A stretch of DNA of 64,000 nt, taken from contig BQMY01000082.1 in assembly GCA_022181065.1 (NCBI GenBank), positions 1 through 64,000 of the forward strand, given 5' to 3'. A program made the position numbers and the translations under genes. Below the pieces are notes generated by a model. That model ran no database searches and was not told where the DNA came from. It saw only the letters and a program-made list of their open reading frames with translations. Position 1 is the stretch's first letter; every line of letters begins with the position of its first letter. The DNA comes from Melioribacteraceae bacterium. GTDB taxonomy: Bacteria > Bacteroidota > Ignavibacteria > Ignavibacteriales > Melioribacteraceae. Shown here one piece after another: positions 27,874 through 37,081 of this stretch.

Positions 27874-28941
27874 TTATTTTTTCTGTGTTGAGGAAAATAC
27901 CCGGGATTCGCAAAAAGAGGGAATAAATTGATCTATGCGGGTGTAACTGCCAAAATATTCTTTAAGCAATCTATCTGAAAGAAGCAATGAAGCTGTGTCA
28001 TGAACCGAACCACATTGCATTGAAAATTCCGCCCCATTTTTTAGCGCGGAATAAATTTTTTCAAATAGCGCGGAAATATATTCATTCCGTGGTTTTCGTG
28101 TGAAAGCCTCGGGATTCATGGTCAGATCATAAAATATAATATCAAATTTTGGCGAGTTGTCGAAATAATTGAAAACATCTTCATTCACAATATTCACGGA
28201 ACTGTCGCGGAGCGAGTTATTATTTTCCCGGAAGAAATATTTATCGGATAATTTCACCACTTCCGGATCAATATCAACCAGAGTGACAGAGTGTGGTTCT
28301 CTTTCCAGAATTTTGTTTAGTAATGTCCCATCACCCCCACCGAGTATTAGAATATCTTTCCCTCTAACATCCTGTTTTACATTAGAGAATAGTGCATCAT
28401 TGTATTGGTTGCAATCAGTTTCGGCAAGCTGAAGATCTTTGTCGAGAAACATCATTTTGCCAAAGAGCGGGTTTTGAATAATCTCAATTTCCTGATAATT
28501 GCTTTTACCCTGATAAAGAATTTCATCAACAACATATTTTATTTCAAAACCGTAAGAAGAGGCAGAGGTTATCCTGTTTTTATCAGTGACCTCTATCGGG
28601 TTGCCCCTCTGAATTTCAACCAGCTTTACAGTTTCCGGAAGAAACTCCTCGCGAAGTAAGTTGATCAGTTTTAATTGCTTGATAGAAGAGGAACAAGTGA
28701 AAACGTCGAGTGAGATATGATTTGATTCTGGATATGTATGAATACCAACATGCGATTCACTAATTATCGCAAGAACGGTCACACCAACCGGTGAAAATTT
28801 ATGGGATATAATTTTAACCTGATTGAGTCCGGAGTCCTTTATAGCTGTTCTCAATATTTCTTCCAAAACTTCAGGAGAATCAAGCTTGGAGAAATCGCAG
28901 TTAATAAATTCGGCGATATGTTGTGTACCCTGGGATTTCAC
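27874..28941 (-). CDS. Fused S-adenosylmethionine decarboxylase / spermine-synthase-like aminopropyltransferase
   Basis: A 355-residue bifunctional polyamine enzyme. Residues 1-115 are a complete class 1B AdoMet decarboxylase: KSQGTQHIAEF, the self-cleavage site ISE62-S63HVGIHTYPE, H68, and C83 in LDVFTC. Cleavage before S63 would create the pyruvoyl group. Residues 130-355 are an aminopropyltransferase: QLAETD (D176), LILGGGDGTLL (201-208), VDIDPE (binding decarboxylated AdoMet), NEDVF, YDLT (D272) and PSFCE345SRVF. YDLTMNP and PSFCESRVF resemble human spermine synthase (NDLTAVP, PSYLELWVF) more than bacterial SpeE (DSTDP). The first half makes decarboxylated AdoMet, the aminopropyl donor used by the second. 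The start is GTG without a clear ribosome-binding site. The exact polyamine product is uncertain. Confidence 0.88.
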   Translation of the reverse strand: MKSQGTQHIAEFINCDFSKLDSPEVLEEILRTAIKDSGLNQVKIISHKFSPVGVTVLAIISESHVGIHTYPESNHISLDVFTCSSSIKQLKLINLLREEFLPETVKLVEIQRGNPIEVTDKNRITSASSYGFEIKYVVDEILYQGKSNYQEIEIIQNPLFGKMMFLDKDLQLAETDCNQYNDALFSNVKQDVRGKDILILGGGDGTLLNKILEREPHSVTLVDIDPEVVKLSDKYFFRENNNSLRDSSVNIVNEDVFNYFDNSPKFDIIFYDLTMNPEAFTRKPRNEYISALFEKIYSALKNGAEFSMQCGSVHDTASLLLSDRLLKEYFGSYTRIDQFIPSFCESRVFSSTQKK

Positions 28942-29118
28942 AGGTGGAAAATTTACGAATATCCAATCAAAGGGTCAAAAGCGGAAAGAAATATTGTTAC
29001 GTTCCGGAGGGAAATTATCAGTCTATAGGTCGGAATTATGATTAAAATAATTTTTAGTGGAATTGAACGTGATTTTTATTTTAGTTATAATAGTATTGAG
29101 TAAAAAGTTAAACGGTTT

Positions 29119-29718
29119 ATGAAATATAAAACTCTAATACCTAAATCGGAGGCTCGCCGGATTGTACTTGAAAGAAGAGCTGAATTAACCGAGGCAAATA
29201 TTAACCGGATGTCTAATCTGGTAATTGAAAGACTCATTAAGATCGACGATTTTGTTTTTGCCCGTAATATTTTTGCATATATAAACGCGCGGCATGGAGA
29301 AGTGCATACCCGTCAACTTATCGATATAATGGATGGCAGGGGTAAATCAATTATACTTCCCAAGCTGAATAAAAAGAGCAAGTCATTCCATCGATTTCAT
29401 TTTATGGGATGGGAATCACTGATGAAAAATAGTGAAGGATATTACGAACCGAAACTTGGTATTGATGAAGACCTTAGTGACATAGACCTTATCCTTTTGC
29501 CGGCGACAGCAGTTTCTGTTAAGGGGCAGCGTGTAGGAAACGGCGGAGGTTATTACGATAAATTATTGCGAAACTGTAGAACCCCGAAATATGTTCTGGC
29601 TTTTGAGTTTCAACTTTTTGACTATATAGAATCCACAACACATGATATAAGGGTTGATAAAATAATTACCGAACGAAGAATTATCGATACCCGTAAAAAT
29701 TTAATCTATACAAGTTGA
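29119..29718 (+). CDS. 5-formyltetrahydrofolate cyclo-ligase
   Basis: Converts 5-formyl-THF to 5,10-methenyl-THF with ATP, returning stored folate to one-carbon metabolism. It has 199 residues, normal for the family. Signatures are the N-terminal KSEARRIVLERRAEL, the phosphate-binding VGNGGGYYDKLL (usually RLGYGGGYYDR), LILLPATAVSVKGQRVG and a C-terminal HDIRVDKIITE. It is separated from the divergent polyamine gene by about 180 bases. The PspC gene follows 16 bases after the stop. Confidence 0.92.
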   Translation: MKYKTLIPKSEARRIVLERRAELTEANINRMSNLVIERLIKIDDFVFARNIFAYINARHGEVHTRQLIDIMDGRGKSIILPKLNKKSKSFHRFHFMGWESLMKNSEGYYEPKLGIDEDLSDIDLILLPATAVSVKGQRVGNGGGYYDKLLRNCRTPKYVLAFEFQLFDYIESTTHDIRVDKIITERRIIDTRKNLIYTS

Positions 29719-29734
29719 TTCAATAAGCCGGTTT

Positions 29735-30400
29735 ATGGAAAACTCTACCGAATTTAATCAAAATCCGATCGACCCGAAACCTGAGGACAAAACCCCGGAA
29801 GAAGTAACGATATTTAAAAAACCGCCGAGGAAAATATTATTAGGTGTCTGTTCAAAGATCGCTGACCGCGTATCCTTTAATGTAACTGTTGTGAGAGTAC
29901 TTTTTATTCTGCTTACAATCGTTGGAGGATGGGGAATTGCAGCTTATATATTGCTGGCTTTTTTCCTGCCGGATAATAAAAGCGATTTACTCAATCGGGA
30001 AGAAAGGCGTTATAATTTCTATCTGATTACCGGAATAGCCGCAATATCAGCATCCGTTTATTTTATTCTTGAGCCTACCGGATTATTCGATTTTATGTCA
30101 TTTCTAGGTTTCAGGGCGACACTTTTTGTTCCCGCGGTTATTATTCTGGCGCTCCTGTTTGCGTATGTTGAATATGGAAATATTATAGAGCAATTACCTG
30201 AGAAAATAACAAGATCGGTCAAAGGGCGCAGAATCAAGGGTGTTTGCGGCGGACTCGCAGTCTATTTTGACATTTCACCAATTATCATTCGTTTATTTAC
30301 CCTCTTTTTTATTTTTCTCACAGGCGGGTTAGGTCTTTTGTTTTATTTCTATCTGGCATTTACGACCAGAGAAGAAGAGGTAGTAGTAAATGAAGATTAA
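29735..30400 (+). CDS. Membrane protein with two PspC domains
   Basis: A 221-residue inner-membrane protein with a duplicated PspC (phage-shock-protein C) module. The first is at about residues 30-85 (KILLGVCSKIADRVSFNVTVVRVLF, then two hydrophobic stretches), the second at about 160-215 (RIKGVCGGLAVYFDISPIIIRLF, then FIFLTGGLGLLFYFYLAF). Further membrane spans lie between. PspC proteins sense or respond to envelope stress. No pspA or pspB is here. The end overlaps the next gene by 11 bases, so the two are probably coupled. Confidence 0.85.
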   Translation: MENSTEFNQNPIDPKPEDKTPEEVTIFKKPPRKILLGVCSKIADRVSFNVTVVRVLFILLTIVGGWGIAAYILLAFFLPDNKSDLLNREERRYNFYLITGIAAISASVYFILEPTGLFDFMSFLGFRATLFVPAVIILALLFAYVEYGNIIEQLPEKITRSVKGRRIKGVCGGLAVYFDISPIIIRLFTLFFIFLTGGLGLLFYFYLAFTTREEEVVVNED

Positions 30401-30923
30401 GAAAATTGTTTTTGTATTGGTGACAATTGTTCTCTTTTTAAGTTTTCTGTTTTTGACAAAAGGAGAGGCAGGATTATTCTCGGGTAATTATTTCCTGATC
30501 CCGGTTTTTATTCTCTCACTTGTATTAATTGCCAGATTTACCGGAAATAATAAGCGGGTAACGATTTTCCTGGCAGCGAATGTTGCAATTGTATGTGTAA
30601 GTCTATTTGTCTTGAATAATTTCCAAATGAAATATGGAACCGATTTTCTGCTACCTACGGTTTTTACCTCGTTGGGTACGGGATTTTTAGTTTTGTGGCA
30701 GGATAATAGCAGGATATTTCAGTTTTTGCTTTTTGGACTTGTACTGCTATTATTGGGATTAAATTTCGCTACTACGCTTAACGGCACATGGATAAGCGAC
30801 TGGTTCGGATACATTACCAAAACGGTCAGCAACGCCTGGCCATGGTTTCTCTTAATAATCGGTGTTGGCTCGATTGTTAAAGCGAGAAATATAAAAAAAA
30901 TTACAACTCAGGTTCCGCAGTAA
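30390..30923 (+). CDS. Small multi-span membrane protein, partner of the PspC protein
   Basis: A 177-residue protein that is nearly all membrane spans (about five or six, from FVLVTIVLFLSFLFL to WPWFLLIIGVGSIV), ending in a basic tail. It resembles the N-terminal membrane parts of LiaF-like proteins found next to PspC genes, but there is no firm family call. It overlaps the PspC gene start-to-stop, and its 3' end overlaps the convergent anti-sigma gene by 23 bases. Confidence 0.75.
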   Translation: MKIKKIVFVLVTIVLFLSFLFLTKGEAGLFSGNYFLIPVFILSLVLIARFTGNNKRVTIFLAANVAIVCVSLFVLNNFQMKYGTDFLLPTVFTSLGTGFLVLWQDNSRIFQFLLFGLVLLLLGLNFATTLNGTWISDWFGYITKTVSNAWPWFLLIIGVGSIVKARNIKKITTQVPQ

Positions 30924-31941
30924 CTTCTTTAACCTGTTTCTGAATTATCATTCTGCCTGTAGGGGCATTATTACCCGGTTTAAATTCCGCTGAAATAAAT
31001 AGTTGTTCTATATCAGGGTAGGTGATAGCCGGTAACTCCTCAATTTCCTGAAACTGCCTGCCCGGATTTGGTAAGAATGTTCCCAATGAATAATCTCTGG
31101 TTGCTGTTCTGATCCAGAGTTGGAAGGTTTGTTCATCAGCCAATCTCGGCATTTCGCTCAACTGAATTATTCCGCTTCCTCCGTCAATACTTAAAAACAC
31201 TTTCGCAGAAGCATTGTTGGCAGCGTCAATATTAACCAGATTGTAGTATTTTATATCGGAGTGGTTAAAAAACTGCATCAATGAAAAATAGTTTTCACGG
31301 AAATCGGTGTTGAGAGTAATTTCGGATTCAACCCCGCTAAATTTATCTACCACAGTTTCAATTTTACTATCCAAAATTTGATAAACCAAACCCAGTGCTA
31401 CAATAATCGCGATGATAATTGTTACCAATCCGAAAATACCAAACCAATGATTTCTGTTAAGAACAAATTCTTCAGAATGGAGTGACAAATCTTTTCTTCT
31501 TTCAAGTTTTTCCTGAAGGTTCAAACCGGATTGCTGAAACGCGGGAGTTTCTATTATTTCTCCCTCCTCTTCGGGTGGCTGCTGGCGCGGAATTGTTTCG
31601 CTGATAATTGATTTCGGCTCCTCTTTAGGGGGGGTATCATTTATTAGCGGACTTTTAGGATTTTCAGATAAAGTCTTTCGTTTTTCTGTCTGAATTTTTG
31701 CTTTAATTTCATCTTGCAGACTTAATAATTTTTTCGCGACCTGCTTTTTGAGGTCGGGTGGAACATCTTCTTCTTCAAGAAGCAGCGGAAGCAAAGCCAT
31801 TATGTTCTGAAGTTCGCCAAGTTTTTTATCAGGCAGTGCCCTGCTTTCCTCCAGATACTCTTTAAAATAGAGATGATTTTTTTCATCCATACATCCAGCG
31901 GCAAAAGCGCTTATCATTTCATGAATTGCGGTATCAGACAT
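30901..31941 (-). CDS. Membrane-bound anti-sigma factor (RskA-like)
   Basis: A 346-residue single-span protein. The N-terminal cytoplasmic part (IHEMISAFAAGCMDEKNHLYFKEYLEE...) has the zinc-free anti-sigma look of RskA. A variable Pro/Glu-rich linker follows, then one membrane span at about residues 167-191 (WFGIFGLVTIIIAIIVALGLVY). The periplasmic C-terminus matches the RskA domain (AKVFLSIDGGSGIIQL, TFQLWIRTATRDYSLGTF, LFISAEFKPGNNAPTG). It starts 12 bases after the ECF sigma gene, the usual sigma/anti-sigma pairing. Release probably requires regulated proteolysis, though the signal is unknown. Confidence 0.85.
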   Translation of the reverse strand: MSDTAIHEMISAFAAGCMDEKNHLYFKEYLEESRALPDKKLGELQNIMALLPLLLEEEDVPPDLKKQVAKKLLSLQDEIKAKIQTEKRKTLSENPKSPLINDTPPKEEPKSIISETIPRQQPPEEEGEIIETPAFQQSGLNLQEKLERRKDLSLHSEEFVLNRNHWFGIFGLVTIIIAIIVALGLVYQILDSKIETVVDKFSGVESEITLNTDFRENYFSLMQFFNHSDIKYYNLVNIDAANNASAKVFLSIDGGSGIIQLSEMPRLADEQTFQLWIRTATRDYSLGTFLPNPGRQFQEIEELPAITYPDIEQLFISAEFKPGNNAPTGRMIIQKQVKEVTAEPEL

Positions 31942-31953
31942 TGGCTAGTTCCA

Positions 31954-32532
31954 TTAAACTTTTAATAGATTATCACGAAGATTTCCCATCGCTGTCATCA
32001 CTTTATTTCTAACTGTTTCAACGGGAATGTTCAATTTTTTGGATATCTGCTGAATTGTAAATCCTTCATAATAGGAAAGGTTGATCACATATTTTTGCGC
32101 ATCGGTCAGCCCCCCAAACGCACGTTCAATTTTATCTTTCATCTCATTAGCGGTAGTAAAACTTAATCTGTCGATATTCGGATCAAGTACCGGCATAATA
32201 AAATTTTCTTCATATTTGTCATTATAGTTGCCTGGTTCAATATCGTCATACTTTTCTCTTTTGAGGTAATCAACAGCCTTGTTACGGGCTAAAAGCAAAA
32301 TCCAGGTGAAAGGGTTCTGTAGTTTGGTATCATATTTTTCAGAATTTTTCCAAACGAGCGCAAAGATGTCAACAACGAGTTCACTCGCTTTTTCTTTATC
32401 CTTTACTATATGAAGAACAAGGGAATAAAGGAGTTTTCCGTATCGTTCGTACAATTCTTCAAGGGCGCGGGAATCATATTTTTTAATTTTATCGAATAGT
32501 TCAGAGTCGGAGATGTCTTTGTATTTACCCAC
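31954..32532 (-). CDS. ECF (extracytoplasmic function) sigma factor
   Basis: A 192-residue group 4 sigma factor. Region 2 covers about residues 20-90, with the -10-binding helix (DIFALVWKNSEKYD, FTWILLLARNKAVDYLKRE). Region 4 covers about 135-185, with the helix-turn-helix QQISKKLNIPVETVRNKVMTAM. The linker is short. The GTG start has AAGGTGA before it. With the RskA-like gene just downstream it forms a SigK/RskA-type stress module. It is divergent from alaS across 187 bases. Its regulon cannot be seen from here. Confidence 0.93.
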   Translation of the reverse strand: MGKYKDISDSELFDKIKKYDSRALEELYERYGKLLYSLVLHIVKDKEKASELVVDIFALVWKNSEKYDTKLQNPFTWILLLARNKAVDYLKREKYDDIEPGNYNDKYEENFIMPVLDPNIDRLSFTTANEMKDKIERAFGGLTDAQKYVINLSYYEGFTIQQISKKLNIPVETVRNKVMTAMGNLRDNLLKV

Positions 32533-32719
32533 AAATCACCTTTATCAATAATTATTTGAATCCATTAATGTAAAACTACCAACTAAAAAAAGCAATTTAC
32601 GAAAATTTATGATTTATTATGGCTAATCTATTTTTTATTTATTGAACTATTCCGATTCGGAAAGGGATTCTTATTTATTATATTTACGCTTTGAATAATA
32701 ATAATTTTCAGGACTTGGT

Positions 32720-35302
32720 ATGACCTCAAAAGAGATAAGAGATAAATTTCTTGAATATTTCAAATCGAAAGATCACCGTATTGTTGAATCAGCTCCGGTA
32801 GTGCCGTTCGATGACCCTACACTTTTGTTTACAAACGCCGGGATGAACCAGTTCAAGGATGTTTTTCTTGGAAAAGGGAACAGGGATTATAACAGAGCAG
32901 CCGATACGCAAAAATGTATCAGGGTAAGCGGAAAACATAATGATCTTGAGGAAGTTGGGCACGATACCTACCACCATACTTTTTTTGAAATGCTTGGTAA
33001 CTGGTCGTTCGGAGATTATTACAAGGAAGAAGCAATTGAGTGGGCGTGGGAATTACTCACTGATGTTTGGAAATTGCCGAAGGAACGTCTGTGGGCAACA
33101 GTTTACCGTACTGACGATGAAGCGATGGATATCTGGAAAAACAAAACAGATATCAATCCTGCTCATATTCTGAAATTTGACGAAAAAGATAATTTCTGGG
33201 AGATGGGTGATACCGGTCCGTGCGGTCCTTGTTCCGAAATACATATAAACCTGAGCGATGATCTGGAAGATGCTTCATTGGTGAACGCGGGTGTTCCCGA
33301 GTGTATAGAAATTTGGAACCTTGTATTTATTCAGTACTATCGTGATGAAACAGGGAAACTGACCGAGCTACCCGCTAAACATGTGGATACCGGAATGGGA
33401 TTCGAGAGAGTCTGTGCCGTGCTGCAGGGTAAAAAATCGAATTATGATTCCGATGTATTTATGCCACTGATTCAAAAAATTGCTGAAACATCCGGTAAAG
33501 AGTATGAAGGTGAAAAGAACCAGATAGCGATGCGTGTTATCGCTGATCATATCCGAACCCTTACGTTTGCGATTGCTGATGGAGCAGTTCCGGGTAATGA
33601 AGGGAGAGGATATGTATTGAGGAGAATTTTGAGAAGAGCCGCGCGCTATGGACGAAATCTCGGGTTAACGGATCCTTTCATGTATAACCTTGTCGATCAT
33701 ATTGTACAGACTATGAGCTATGTATTTCCTGAAATCAAATCGAACAGGGATAATGTAGTTAAAATCATTAAAGCGGAAGAAGAAAGTTTTAATACAACTC
33801 TCGATCGTGGAATTGAGTTGTTCGATGAAATAGCGAAAAAAACCTCAGAAAAACAGCAGAAGGTTATTGATGGTGCTGAAGTTTTCAAACTGTATGATAC
33901 TTTCGGGTTCCCGGTTGATCTTACCGCTGTTATGGCTAAGGAAAATGGTCTTGATATTGATGAAGCCGGTTTTAATAAGCTTATGGATGAACAAAAGGCG
34001 AGAGCAAGAAAATCGACCAAAGATAAAATATCCGGTGCCTACTCAGGTGAAGATGTGTTGGAAACTCTTCAGCTAAAAACCGATGAGCCAACCGAATTTC
34101 TCGGTTATGACACACTTGCTGTTCAGGCAAAAGTTCTGTCAGTCGCTAAAAATGAAAAAAATACATTTGTCGTATTTAGCCAGTCACCATTTTATGTTGA
34201 GGCTGGAGGACAGGTATCGGATAAAGGTTATGTAACAACAGATGATTTTAGATGGGATGTTGTAGATGTACTGAAAAAAGACTCCGCTGTAATTCATGTG
34301 CTGCAAAATAATGGTGGTGATATAAAAGTTGGTGATATCCTTAACGTTTACGTTGATCCCAAACGGAGATGGGATATTATGCGTAACCACTCGGTAACCC
34401 ACTTCCTTCATAAAGCTCTGCGTTCCGTGCTCGGTGAACATGTAAAACAATCGGGCTCATACGTAGGACCTGACAGACTCCGTTTTGACTTCACTCATTT
34501 TTCAAAGTTGAGCGAAGAAGAGATAACAAAAATTGAATCGATCGTAAATGAGAAAGTTCGTGAAAACCTTAATCTGATTCATCACAGGAATATCGAGTTC
34601 GAACAGGCTAAAGAGATGGGCGCGCTGATGTTCTTCGGTGATAAATACGGAGACAAGGTGAATGTTGTGCAATTTGGCGATTTCACACTAGAGTTCTGTG
34701 GTGGTACGCATGTAACAAACAGTTCCCAGATTGGGCTGTTCAAAATATTAAATGAGTCTTCAATAGCGAGCGGTGTAAGGAGAATAGAAGCGGTTACCGG
34801 TGCCGGTGTTGAAAAACTTATCCAGGAAAAAGATAAAAATATCAACGAGGCGAAACAGGCAATTGCTGATCTTAATGATGAGAAAAAGAAACTTGAAAAA
34901 CAGCTTGCCGAATTACAGTTAAAAGAAAAACTGGGTGGTATTGATGTTGTTATTTCTTCACCATCGGTTGTAAAGGAAGTTAATGTTTATAAAGGCAAAG
35001 TTGACGCTGTTGACATGAATGAACTCAAATCAATGGGTGACGAGCTCCGCAACAAAATGAAGAGCGGTGTAGGGATGCTCATTTCCGCGTTTGAAGAAAA
35101 AGTAGGAATTGTGTGTGTGGTAAGCGATGATCTTGTAAAGGATAAAAAGATTATGGCTGGCAAAATTGTCGGTGCTGCTGCCAAACTGGTTGGTGGTGGT
35201 GGAGGCGGACGACCTCATATGGCTACTGCCGGCGGAAAGGATGTTACAAAAATCGATGAAGCAATTGAAAAATTTGATATGATTGTTGAAGAAATGATTT
35301 AG
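32720..35302 (+). CDS. alaS: Alanyl-tRNA synthetase
   Basis: Charges tRNA-Ala. It has 860 residues. The class II catalytic domain starts with EIRDKFLEYFKSKDHRIVESAPVVP and includes FTNAGMNQFKDVFLG and GDTGPCGPCSEIH. The editing domain has its zinc ligands H557, H561, C660 and H664 (HSVTHFLH and CGGTHV). A coiled coil leads to the C-terminal glycine-rich oligomerisation domain (GGGGGGRPHMATAGG). AGGA precedes the ATG. A strong terminator follows the stop. No T-box is visible in the short upstream region. Confidence 0.98.
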   Translation: MTSKEIRDKFLEYFKSKDHRIVESAPVVPFDDPTLLFTNAGMNQFKDVFLGKGNRDYNRAADTQKCIRVSGKHNDLEEVGHDTYHHTFFEMLGNWSFGDYYKEEAIEWAWELLTDVWKLPKERLWATVYRTDDEAMDIWKNKTDINPAHILKFDEKDNFWEMGDTGPCGPCSEIHINLSDDLEDASLVNAGVPECIEIWNLVFIQYYRDETGKLTELPAKHVDTGMGFERVCAVLQGKKSNYDSDVFMPLIQKIAETSGKEYEGEKNQIAMRVIADHIRTLTFAIADGAVPGNEGRGYVLRRILRRAARYGRNLGLTDPFMYNLVDHIVQTMSYVFPEIKSNRDNVVKIIKAEEESFNTTLDRGIELFDEIAKKTSEKQQKVIDGAEVFKLYDTFGFPVDLTAVMAKENGLDIDEAGFNKLMDEQKARARKSTKDKISGAYSGEDVLETLQLKTDEPTEFLGYDTLAVQAKVLSVAKNEKNTFVVFSQSPFYVEAGGQVSDKGYVTTDDFRWDVVDVLKKDSAVIHVLQNNGGDIKVGDILNVYVDPKRRWDIMRNHSVTHFLHKALRSVLGEHVKQSGSYVGPDRLRFDFTHFSKLSEEEITKIESIVNEKVRENLNLIHHRNIEFEQAKEMGALMFFGDKYGDKVNVVQFGDFTLEFCGGTHVTNSSQIGLFKILNESSIASGVRRIEAVTGAGVEKLIQEKDKNINEAKQAIADLNDEKKKLEKQLAELQLKEKLGGIDVVISSPSVVKEVNVYKGKVDAVDMNELKSMGDELRNKMKSGVGMLISAFEEKVGIVCVVSDDLVKDKKIMAGKIVGAAAKLVGGGGGGRPHMATAGGKDVTKIDEAIEKFDMIVEEMI

Positions 35303-35380
35303 TTTATCATTTACATCTTATGAGTATTTTTATATATTCCATGTATCAACTAACAAGTTAAAAACTATCACTACTTGCCG

Positions 35381-35408
35381 AAGCCCTCAATTTTTGAGGG
35401 CTTTGTTT
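35381..35408 (+). terminator. Intrinsic terminator of alaS
   Basis: Ten-base arms AAGCCCTCAA and TTGAGGGCTT around TTT, followed by TGTTTTT. It may also serve the convergent yajQ unit weakly. Confidence 0.85.
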
Positions 35409-35415
35409 TTATATC

Positions 35416-35913
35416 CTACTTGTAATTCACAAACTGTACTGGAAAATCGTAATCGGCATCTTTAACTGCCTGGATTACCTGCTGAAGCTCATCTTTTTTG
35501 GGACCCTGAACCCTTACTTGTTCATCCATTATCTGGGCGTTTACTTTCAGTTTAAGGTCTTTAATCAATTTGGTAATTTTTTTAGCGTTTTCTTTAGAGA
35601 TTCCGGATTGCAGATTTATATTCTGACGGAGTCTTCCACCGGATGCCGGTTCAGGTTCATCCGCCTGCAATGTTTTGAGCGATATTTTACGCTTGATAAA
35701 TTTTGATTGAAGGATATCCAGACTCGTCTTTATCGCGTAATCATCTCTGGTATTCACCTTGATAACTTTGTCGTTTTTGTTCAATTCCATCTCTGTATGG
35801 CTATCTTTCAGATCGTACCTTTGCGCAATCTCTTTAATTGCCTGATTTACCGCATTATCGACTTCCTGAAAATCGACTTCCGAAACTATATCGAATGAAA
35901 ATTTGCTTGCCAT
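35416..35913 (-). CDS. yajQ: YajQ family nucleotide-binding protein
   Basis: A small cytoplasmic protein of 165 residues with two ACT-like/RNP-fold halves. The sequence follows the family closely: SFDIVSEVDFQEVDNAVNQA, EIAQRYDLKDS, IQAVKDADYDFPVQFVNYK. Some members bind cyclic di-GMP; others bind nucleic acids. It is preceded by a 70-residue protein 15 bases upstream on the same strand and ends toward the alaS terminator. Confidence 0.95.
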   Translation of the reverse strand: MASKFSFDIVSEVDFQEVDNAVNQAIKEIAQRYDLKDSHTEMELNKNDKVIKVNTRDDYAIKTSLDILQSKFIKRKISLKTLQADEPEPASGGRLRQNINLQSGISKENAKKITKLIKDLKLKVNAQIMDEQVRVQGPKKDELQQVIQAVKDADYDFPVQFVNYK

Positions 35914-35928
35914 TTAATCACCTTTTAT

Positions 35929-36141
35929 TTATGCCTTTTTAAGGAAGTTAATGTTTTGTTTCCATTTTTCATAATCTTCCTTTTTAACGATTGAGCGCTC
36001 GTAAACCTTGAAATCGTGAGGACTGTTGATCTCCTCACAATCTTCACAGAATTTACCAACATCCGGAATTTTAATAAAACATTCTTTTAATTTTCCGGTA
36101 TTACGGTCTTTAATTTTATATTTAAGATATAATTCTTCCAC
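35929..36141 (-). CDS. Small CxxC protein upstream of yajQ
   Basis: A 70-residue protein that I do not recognise. It carries a single CEDC pair (residues about 33-36, in GKFCEDCEEINSPHDF) and a lysine-rich C-terminus. The start is GTG with no strong ribosome-binding site. It lies 15 bases before yajQ on the same strand. A small metal-binding or redox role is possible from the CxxC alone, but one pair is weak evidence. That it is a gene rests on position and amino-acid balance. Confidence 0.55.
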   Translation of the reverse strand: MEELYLKYKIKDRNTGKLKECFIKIPDVGKFCEDCEEINSPHDFKVYERSIVKKEDYEKWKQNINFLKKA

Positions 36142-36343
36142 TTTGTTTCAACCGCCATTAATTTTGATTAACAAAATTAAAAACGAGCAGGGCAAAAAAA
36201 AAGAAGAATCTAATATGTGAGTATTAACCCGGGAAGTATTTAAATTTGAAACGCTTTCTTTTTGTGACGGGAATCACATTATTATTAGATTGACCTGAGT
36301 AAATAGTTTATTTGGTTTAATTGAATTATATAACAGATAATTG

Positions 36344-37081
36344 ATGTTGAATTACAAGATGACCATCCGTTATGATGGTAAAAAATACGCCGGATGGCAA
36401 AAACAGTTAAATGCTCCTACGGTACAGGGAGAGCTGGAAAATGCACTCAGGATTTGCCTCAGGGAATCTGTTTCGATAACCGGTTCCGGAAGAACTGACT
36501 CGGGTGTTCATGCTCTGGGGCAGGTGGCGAATTTCAGGATTGAGGAAGAACTTGATTTGTTCAGGGTTAAGCACTCAATTAACGCTCTCGTACCGGATGA
36601 TATAGCTGTTATCAAAATTGAAGAAGTTAAGGAGGATTTCCATTCCCGATTTGACGCGGTGAACAGAGCATATATCTATCTCTTCTCCAGGAATAAATCG
36701 CCTTTTTACAAGGATTATTCATGGTATAACCCCGAGGTTTTCGGTTACGATATTGCTACTATGAACAAAATATCCGAGACATTGTGTGGTGAACACGATT
36801 TCACCTCGTTCTCAAGAAAAAATGAGGAGCAGGAAAATAAGTTTTGTATAATTAAAGATATACATTGGAAAGTTACAGGAGATAGATTGTTGTTTTATAT
36901 TTCCGGTAACAGATTTCTGCATGGAATGGTGAGAGCTGTCATTGGAACATTATTAAAAGTTCACAAAGGTACAAATCCGGAAGAAAAATTACATTCAATT
37001 TTAGGACAGAAGGATAGATCGGCTGCTTCGCAATCGGTGCCCGCGCATGGTCTGTTTTTATATAAGGTGAGGTATAAATGA
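36344..37081 (+). CDS. truA: tRNA pseudouridine(38-40) synthase TruA
   Basis: Makes pseudouridine at positions 38-40 of the tRNA anticodon arm. It has 245 residues from ATG 36344; a TTG three bases upstream is also possible. The N-terminus YDGKKYAGWQKQ and the catalytic D52 in SGRTDSGVHA are diagnostic, with HDFTSFSRKNE and FLHGMVRAVIGTLL further on. The stop overlaps the start of the SDR gene (ATGA), so the two are translationally coupled. Confidence 0.96.
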   Translation: MLNYKMTIRYDGKKYAGWQKQLNAPTVQGELENALRICLRESVSITGSGRTDSGVHALGQVANFRIEEELDLFRVKHSINALVPDDIAVIKIEEVKEDFHSRFDAVNRAYIYLFSRNKSPFYKDYSWYNPEVFGYDIATMNKISETLCGEHDFTSFSRKNEEQENKFCIIKDIHWKVTGDRLLFYISGNRFLHGMVRAVIGTLLKVHKGTNPEEKLHSILGQKDRSAASQSVPAHGLFLYKVRYK

